Shown: piece by piece, positions 57,013-64,000 of the stretch
Numbering within the stretch: the stretch's first letter is position 1
Layout: every line of letters begins with the position of its first letter
Assembly (NCBI RefSeq): GCF_002575655.3
Contig: NC_053039.3
Location: 372,349,633 to 372,413,632 of the forward strand
Length of the DNA: 64,000 nt
DNA from: Aegilops tauschii subsp. strangulata
Taxonomy: Eukaryota > Streptophyta > Magnoliopsida > Poales > Poaceae
Reading direction: 5' to 3'
The notes under the pieces: generated by a model
Seen by the model: the letters and a program-made list of their open reading frames with translations, nothing else
What the model was told of the DNA's origin: nothing
Databases searched by the model: none
Position numbers and translations under genes: made by a program

Positions 57013-57693
57013 ATGGCCCGGATGAGTTCTGGGTCGAGAGATTACTACCAGGGAGAGGCGAGCATCGAAGCAGAAGCACGAGAGATGTCCCTCCTCGCTG
57101 CAAAAGCAGCCGACATGTTCCACCACGCCGCGGTAGCAGCACAAAGGTCCCGCCATGCCGCCGAAGCAGCACAGAGGTCCCGCTCCGGCGTTGATGCAAT
57201 AGACTGGTCCGGCCGCGCCACGGAAGCAGCAGAGATATGCCGCCGTGCTGCGAATGCAGCAGGGAGGTCCTCCCGTGCCATAGTGGCCTGGGAAAATGTC
57301 CCGCGAGCAGGCGAGGACTCTCACAAGTGTATGCGTGCTATGCTCGATGGCCTGATGGGTCGGATCTCCGGCTGGATGAAGCTGGAGGACGAGATGAATG
57401 GCTCGTTTGAAAATGCTACCGGCGTCATGCGGTGACTAGGGGAGGACAAGGCGAAGCTCCGCACCGAGCGCGACCTGCTGAGGGCGAAGATCGCCGGAAG
57501 GGCGAAGCAGGCGGAGGAGACCGTTGCCTTGTTGAAGAGGACGCGTGTCATCGTCAGGAAACTTATGGACGAGAATGCCATGCTCTGCATCAAGCATGAA
57601 AGGCTGGTGGAGGTATCCGTGGATGCTGTGAAGCGGCGTATTGAGGACATGAAACTAATGAAAGATATCATCGCCGCTCACCGCGAGAACTAG
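57013..57693 (+). pseudogene. Ala-rich helical/coiled-coil protein, one internal TGA
   Basis: ATG 57013 in a good context (GCCATGGCC) starts MARMSSGSRDYYQGEASIEA. Residues 30-95 contain short Ala-rich repeats (AAKAADMFHHAAVAAQRSRH, AAEAAQRSR). The second half is a charged coiled-coil-like helix (LGEDKAKLRTERDLLRAKIA, KRRIEDMKLMKDIIAAHREN). A TGA at 57433-57435 (codon 141) interrupts an otherwise continuous 226-codon frame ending at TAG 57691-57693. CGA to TGA fits (MRRLGEDK). There is no membrane segment and no family I recognise. Single exon with a clear TATA box; probably a recently broken small grass gene. Confidence 0.55.
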
Positions 57694-57699
57694 TCTCCG

Positions 57700-58297
57700 T
57701 GACCTGGAGCGCATCAAGAAAGTAGAGATCAGCGAGCTAGATCGTTGTATGCGTCTTCCTTCTTCTTTTGCCCTTGTGTATTTCGGGCGTAGCCGCATGT
57801 GGCTTTTTTAATTATCTTCCTAAATACTCATCCACTATCATCGTCCTTATATATTCATCAGTCTTGCTATAAGTCATAGTAGATGCTATATAGGTCCGTC
57901 GGATCTTACAGCAAGATCCATGCAAAATTTTCTTTTCAGATTTTCTTTTCTCTCTCTTAAATCTTAGTCGAGTGAGACATAGCCACGCCCATTAAACAGG
58001 GGCTCGGGCGCCATTAATGGAGACGTTGGGAGAGAGGTGGGCGTTAGATGGAGGTCAAAGGGCTCTCCTCCCGATAAGCACGCGCAGGGGTCTGATTGCA
58101 TGCCTCCCGTACTCGAATAGCTACCCCGCACGACGCCTCCTAGCCAATAAAAAAGGGGACGCGTGGTGGCACGTAAATGGTAAGTAGAACGCCCACGGTT
58201 TCAATAATACTTGTGTTTCCGATTGTAACGTGATAGCACTTGTTCCAAAATAACTTTGTTGATTGTTAATGTGTGCGCTTTCCCAAATCGGATAAAA
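57700..58297. other. 3' flank and spacer
   Basis: A 3' UTR-like AT-rich stretch follows the gene. No coding signal and no CACTA terminus was found before the direct repeats. Confidence 0.35.
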
Positions 58298-59066
58298 TAA
58301 CCACATCATGTTGGTGCCATGTCATGACACCAAGCCAAGTTTCATGATTTTCATGCATGTTTTGGATTTACAGGAATTAGAAAACCAAGTTTCTCAATGT
58401 TTCCGGTCGAGCCACGATGCCCAGATGTTTTAATTTCAGTCCCATTTCTTGCATGGGACCTACAAATTCACCCGAGCACACACATGTGATTTTTCAACCA
58501 ACTTTGATGCAGTGGAGCATGTGCTTGTAGTTCAATTTTGAATTATGCACCTTAAATGACCAAAAACTCAATTAATGTATAAAAAAGGCCAAACGAAGCT
58601 GGAATAATTCCCAAATTTAACACGGCACTCATATAGTTCTATGTTGCCTCTGTAAAGAAAATCAGGGGGGCAGCGTATATCGTTTCGCACACAAAGGTGA
58701 CACGTTCCCTCTCAGAACCACGAGCCGTCTTGAGAGAAGCTCCAGTTTGCAAGAAGCTTATACCAAAACTTGTTCCAATTTGGCCAAATTTTTTACCACA
58801 GCAAGTTAGTGCCATGACATGACACCATGCCAAGTTTCATGATTTTTAGGTGAGTTTTGGATCTACAGGAATTTAAAAACCAAGTTTCTCAATGTTCTCG
58901 GCCGAGCCACGACGCCCAGATGTTTGAATTACATTCCCATTTCTTGCAAGGGACCTAGAAATCCACCCAAGGACACACATGTGATTTTTCAACCAACTTT
59001 GGTGCACTGGAGCATGTGCTTGCAGTTCAAATTTGAATTATGCACATTAAATGACCAGAAACTCCC
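58298..59066. repeat. Two direct repeats of about 275 bp, 495 bp apart
   Basis: Unit 1 is 58298-58572 and unit 2 is 58792-59066. Both carry GCCAAGTTTCATGATTTT, AACCAAGTTTCTCAATGTT, CGAGCCACGA-GCCCAGATGT, ACACATGTGATTTTTCAACC and GGAGCATGTGCTTG in the same order, about 85-90% alike by eye. The intervening 219 bases are different. This position, just before a Transposase_24-type leader, suggests an inner CACTA repeat. Confidence 0.75.
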
Positions 59067-59759
59067 TCCTCATCCGAAATCGGTCCAGCAGCCGAGACAC
59101 GCGAAATCCCACTTCGACCCATCAGCCGGAAGTGCCGCCTCTACGTCGCGTGGTCAAAACCGGTGGGGTTACGTTCGTAACTTACCCCACATTTCGGACA
59201 AGCACGTCCCTAAGCCATGGCTCCCCCTACCTTCCCCTTTGTACCCCACCATTCATACACCGAGGCCGCCAAAACCCGCGAAACCCCACGCTCCTCCGTC
59301 GGCCTCCCGACTGCAGCCCAGCCGGATCCTCTTCCCCGACGATGTCGTCCACAGCAACACCTCGACGTCCCACATCCACTGCATCGGATGAGGATCCGTC
59401 GTTGATCTCAACGTCCCGGAGGATCAGCCGCCCCGTCCTCCACCTCCAAGGAGCTTCCCCGATGTTCGCCAAGTCTATCGCGCCACCTCCATCCCCATAA
59501 CACCGTCTTGACCTGCCCCACGGGAACCGCAGCACCCTCACTAATTCCTCCGATGAAGCCGAGGCCTACTCGGCGCCACCAAGGAGGTTCTGCACTCACA
59601 ACTGCATTTTATCTTTTATTCTATCTCACAGGACCGCCGGTGCTCGATACCGAGCGGCCATGGCGGGTCTCCATCGATGTTGCCGTCGCAGGCCACTTCC
59701 TCCATGGTGTCTCTCCCCCATGTTGATCCTTCCTCGGTGGCGACTTGCACACCAGCACT

Positions 59760-60095
59760 AGCTGATGCTGCTCCGGCTCTCGCTCGAGTTGCTGCTCCTG
59801 CTCTCGCTCGTGTTGCGGCTCTGCTCTGGCTCTCGCTCGTGTTGCGGCTCTGCTCCTGCTGTAGGTCGCATTGCTGCAATGCTCTTGCTTTCATTTGCGC
59901 TGCTGCTCTTCTCTTGTCGTCGGTCGCGCTGCTGCTACGCTCTTGCTCTCGTTCGTGCTGCGGCTCCGCTCTTGCTCTCGTTCGTGCTGCTGCTCCGCTC
60001 TTGCTCTCGTTCCTGCTGCTACTTTGCTCTGCTCTTGCTCTTGCTCGCGCTGATGCTGCTGCACGACCTGCGGCAGGTACAGGAGTTGCTACTTT
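59760..60095 (+). repeat. Minisatellite, CTC/TGC-rich, unit about 30 bp
   Basis: Imperfect copies of GCTCTTGCTCTCGTTCGTGC and TGCTGCTCC, about ten units. All three plus-strand frames stay open and give Leu/Ala/Ser/Cys-rich runs because the unit lacks stops. Located in what should be the first intron or leader of the second TNPA-like gene. Confidence 0.75.
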
Positions 60096-60439
60096 AGCAC
60101 CCGCTCGCGGTGCTGCTGCACGAGCTGCTCTCTGCTCGAGCGGCTGCTGATTTAGATCACTGCTTCTCAGCTACCAGTGCATGAACGCCCTAAACTTCTA
60201 CTGCAGTGCTCTGCTACTAGTTCAATCAATTTTGTCAATAAAACTTAGTTCCAACAGTAAAATTCAATTTTGACTGTAAAGTTTAGTTTCTTCAGTTAAG
60301 TACAGAGTCAAAAGTATTTACAGCATCTGTCGGAGCGGCCGCGGCGCGGCTGATGCATTTTACATCTAGCACTTTTTGGTGATGTTATTTACATCATTTA
60401 TTGCACATGCTATTAGACTCCCACTTCAGATTAACGTTG

Positions 60440-61560
60440 TCTGTCTTGTCCTGCTTCAGCCTCGTAGTCGTACACCTCACCAGAGCTGCTCCAATGACAG
60501 AACCGTTCATCACAGCCAAGCAGTACCCTCGGTGCCATCTCCAGAGGCCTCAGATCTTCTTCGCCGCCTCCGACAGTCACACCAGCATCACCATCCTCCA
60601 CGTCCAACCCAATGATGCTGAGGCCAACAAGGCTATGCCAAAGAGGTTGTACACTCGTCGCATCACTTTGTTACTCTACATTCATGTTGATCCCTCAGGG
60701 ATGCTTTGGTTCAAAGCAGTTGCAAATCTAGAAAGAAATCAATCGTGGCCACAACTTTAACAGGGAGAAAACTAAATGCTCTTTTGAAAAACAGTTTGAA
60801 TCGGTTTAGCAAGATAGCCATTATATGATATTCATGTTGGCCAAATCTAAGCTCACAAAATATTTCGAGGGCAGGCTTCAACCTGTTGAAGACTGCCTAC
60901 TAGAATCGCCACTGGTTCAAAGAAAAAGTGAAGGAAAACATAGGAATTGGAAACTTTACTATGGTACTACTATTCGTGCATTTGGTTAGAAGGAATCGAG
61001 CAAAGCAAAACTGGAGGATTTTTTCCTTTGGTGTCTCTTTCAAAGAAAAAATGTAGGAATTTTAAGTGCATTACCGGCATAATAAGATTCTTATTTTACA
61101 TTTTCATGTGGTTTGACTTTAATTTGACCATGTTTCTCCATTCCTCTGTTCTTTCAATTCATGTGAACCAAACACCCAGGATGACAGAAATCCTATGTTT
61201 GCAAATGCTCTATTTTGCACATGCCTTCCTATCCTATTCCTGTGTTTTTCCTGTCCCTGCATTTTTAGAATCCTCCAATTCTAAGGAGCACTTACATATT
61301 TACTTCATTTTCAGATAGGTGTCAAAGAAAACTCTGTGTGTTCTGTCCCGCTCCTGCCATGCCGTCATCCACCCCACCTGAGGAGCACCATCGATGGAAG
61401 CATTCACGACAGCAGAGACCTGCAGACCTTCTTTCGCCACCTCAGATCATCTTCCTCGTTGCCAGCAGCCACGCCAACTGCATTACCATCATCGACTGAG
61501 CAGATGAACCTAAGGACTACAAAGTTCCGGAAGAGAGGTCACACTCTTTCGTGTCTGCTT
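60440..61560 (+). repeat. Two diverged exon-like units separated by a MITE-like insertion
   Basis: Unit 60500-60645 (CCAATGACAGAACCGTTCAT, CAGATCTTCTTCGCCGCC) and unit 61385-61545 (CACCATCGATGGAAGCATTC, CAGACCTTCTTTCGCCACC) align in order: CAGA-CTTCTTCG, GCCTCC, CATCACCATC. The part 60900-61320 between them looks like an inserted AT-rich small element (GGTTCAAAGAAAAAGTGAAG to TTCTAAGGAGCACTTA). Confidence 0.4.
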
Positions 61561-64000
61561 ACGTTATACATCGGTTATTATTACCTGCTACTTTATCGTC
61601 CTGTTCACCTCTTAGACTCCGAGTCAGGTCCAAACTAATGTTCCAACTTGAGTTCTAAAATGCCCGTTGGGCACATATCGAGGAAGCAACAAATAGTATC
61701 TGTCTACTATCTGGTTCATCTAGGGTCTTCTATGTGGTTCATGTTCGGTGGGCAACAAACAGTAGATAAGCCATCGTCTATCTTTTTAAACTGAAGCTAT
61801 CATCTGCCTGCTATCATTAGTCTTGGATCTATCCACTCGTTCACTACCATTAGTCTTGATTTCTGCATGCACCCCTTACTCCTTACATAATCTAACTATG
61901 TTTTTTATTATGTATGTCAGTTATTGCACACAATCATACTAAACATGTAGAGAAAAAGAGAAGACCGTTGCATGGGAATATAATGTCATGCAGACGCCGC
62001 TCCATGCTGGGTGAAGTGGGGGCCCCCTCCCCCTACTACAGATTGTATTCCCGAGGAAGATAACTGTTCAAAGGGGGATTCAGAGGGATCCGACCACTCC
62101 TATTTACCCCCTGAGGTGTTCGCTCTAACTTGGCATGCTGATGTTAGTCATATGATGCATATGGCGCCTCACATTGCTTACTTTATACATCTTATATGTC
62201 ATCAGCTTAGTTTAGATTTGCTTTGTGTGAATGCCACCTTTTTGGTGTCTATATCATACTCCTATATGTGAATTATGCAATGCCATCTTCTTTAGCCAGG
62301 CATCATATACGTGAATCATGCAATGCCATCCTTTTTAGCCAGTCATCGTATATGTGAATTGTATCGTGCCATACTATTTTTTTCATAATGTATTCCATTT
62401 GTCAACAATGTTTGTACATTCATCTACTCTTCCCATGCATCAGCCATTTGAGTCGGTGATGGGAAAATCTGGAGTGGAAACAAAGTCTTCTGAGCAGTCA
62501 GTGCTACCTATCGATGCAGATTTCTTGCTGGTTACAGATAGCTCCTTAGAGGAAGATTTAGAGACAGATGACCATTCCTATCCCCCGAGGTGCATGCTCT
62601 AACTTGGCAGGGTTATATTGCTCATATCATGCATATGGTGTCTTTCATTGCCATGCCATCTACTTAGATTAGACATGCTTTGTGTGAATGCCTCCTATTT
62701 GCTTTTTATATCAGATATGTGAATTATGCAATGCCATGTTTTAAGCCAGTTATCATATATGTGAATTATGCACCGCCAACTTGTGTAGTCGGGCATGATA
62801 TATGTGAATTATCTCATGCCATCCTTCTTTCATTACGTATTCCATTTGTCGACAATCTGTGTATATTGAACTACTCTTCATGTGTATCAGCCATTTGAGC
62901 CGGTTATGGAAAAATATGGAGTGAAAACAAGGTCTTCAGAGCAGGCAATGGTACCTGTCGAAGCATATATCTCGATGGTTACAGATAGCTCCTCAGAGGA
63001 GGATTCAGAAATAGATGACCAGTCCTATATCCCACCTGAGGTGTATGCTTTAACTTGCAATGTTTATATTTCTCATATTATGCATATGGTGTCTTGCATT
63101 GCTTAGTTTAGACATCATATACACAATATTCAATGCCATCTGCTTAGTTTAGAGATCATACATGCGAGTGCCAGTTGCTTAGTATATGAATCAATTATGT
63201 GAATTATATCATGCCATCATGTATACTCGGACAACATGTATGTGAATTATTTCATCCCAACCTATTTTAGAAAGACATCATATAGTTTTGTCATGTCATC
63301 ATGTTTAGATACTCATCATATGTTGAATTATGCCATTATATCATGTTAAGTTTTCCATCATATATCTGAAACTGTGTCATGCTATCCTGTTTAGTTTGCC
63401 ATCATATATGTGAAACTGTGTCATGCTATCCTGTTTGGTTAGACAACATATATGTGAATTACCACATCTGTTTATCATACAATGTTTGTACATTCAATTT
63501 CTTTTCTTGTTTATCAGCCATTTGAATTGGAGGGGGTGATGGCATTATCTAAGGGAGTAAAAACCCGTTCTTCATAAAAGACGGTGCTACCCGTCTATGC
63601 AGATATAACCATGGTTGTACTGGCTCATGAACTAGCCCCACCACACATAATCGAGACTCTTCCATATTGTACACGTACACCGTTGGACAGAGAACTAGCT
63701 ACACCCCATCTAAACCCAACCCCAGCAGATCGTAACCCACTTATAGTTGACACAACACCATGTCCACCATAGAGTACCCCCACACGAGCAGTTTGTAAAG
63801 CAATTGCAGTGCCCAAAGCACGAAGACCACCACAGCGAACCCAAGCTCCATGTCTAAAGCAGAAGAGCAACTGTTCTTGGGTCAGATTCCGTAGCTATGG
63901 TCCATACTCCTTTGCTCTTGCATCACTGTATTTACTCATACCAACTAATTTTGAATTTGAAGGATCCAATTGAAACTCCAATGGCGCAACAGGTATGTTT

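Larger units (their letters stand above)
59100..64000 (+). pseudogene. Second Transposase_24-associated (TNPA-like) gene, 5' part only
   Basis: The leader (59140-59600) is homologous to 31230-31620. Downstream are short acidic exons of a repeated kind. The first ends at 62115 (DSEGSDHSYLPPEV). 62444-62589 has PFESVMGKSGVETKSSEQSV. 62891-63040 has PFEPVMEKYGVKTRSSEQAM and SSSEEDSEIDDQSYIPPE. 63518 onward has PFELEGVMALSKGVKTRSS then TAA. Acceptors are (T)CAG|CCATTTGA and donors GAG|GTGxATGCT. 62444-62589 is 146 bp against 150 bp in the next copy, so it is frameshifted. The intron starts (TAACTTGGCA, ATGCATATGGTGTCT) match those of the first gene. The Transposase_24 domain itself would lie beyond the window. 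Confidence 0.5.

Noticed and set aside
56937..57194. 85-residue frame starting just after the TATA box
   Set aside because: It starts 13 bases from the TATA box, so it is probably not in the transcript, and is out of frame with the Ala-rich gene.
59677..60150. Leu/Cys/Ala-rich proteins in three frames
   Set aside because: Compositional frames of the 30-bp minisatellite.
1..64000. CRISPR array, bacterial operon or organellar insertion
   Set aside because: No regular spacer array, no ribosome-binding-site-led operon and no recognisable plastid or mitochondrial gene; introns and plant transposons dominate.

Overview
The window is nuclear DNA from a large, repeat-rich grass genome, most likely a Triticeae species (wheat, barley, Aegilops group). 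The reasons are nested Ty3/gypsy LTR retrotransposons, two kinds of CACTA transposon genes, Stowaway-type MITEs with TA target duplications, and a few small intron-poor grass genes between them. No bacterial, organellar, rRNA or CRISPR feature is visible, and no functional tRNA gene was seen.

Layout. 1-7805: a minus-strand, non-autonomous gypsy element (Sabrina-like) with one LTR, a tRNA-Asp primer site, a broken gag-protease and an Athila-type ORF, but no reverse transcriptase or integrase. 8804-9565: a GRF zinc-finger gene with a premature stop. 10073-14323: a decayed CACTA TNP2 transposase (minus) split by the 5' part of another gypsy element (11935 to about 13392). 14.8-23.6 kb: low-gene-density DNA with dispersed repeats, a small ORF, a gene carrying a 31-residue tandem repeat, a GT-rich minisatellite and a 485-bp foldback element. 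23666-30584: one LTR retrotransposon with a perfect TTGTG target duplication, holding a second, 3'-truncated gypsy element. About 31.2-42.6 kb: a CACTA element with a multi-exon Transposase_24-type (TNPA-like) pseudogene. It is invaded by a 236-bp LINE-like insertion and by a 4.31-kb solo LTR with target duplication TGGGC. 42.6-46.5 kb: two further gypsy fragments. 46.5-57.7 kb: the main genic island, with a possible promoter and first exon, a tandem pair of unrecognised genes, a SINA-type E3 ligase pseudogene and an Ala-rich coiled gene, with several MITEs. 58.3-64 kb: a second Transposase_24-associated region with 495-bp direct repeats, a minisatellite and repeated short acidic exons.

Almost every recognisable coding sequence is broken. 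Most of the stops fit C-to-T (or G-to-A) change at CAA, CAG, CGA or TGG codons, as expected if this DNA has been heavily methylated and decaying. No set of genes forms a working pathway. The window is mainly a record of nested insertion, deletion and gene decay. The most unusual structures are the repeated exon-intron cassettes in the two TNPA-like genes, the antisense ORFs next to the 3' LTR of two different gypsy families, and the duplicated gene pair with two independent lesions.
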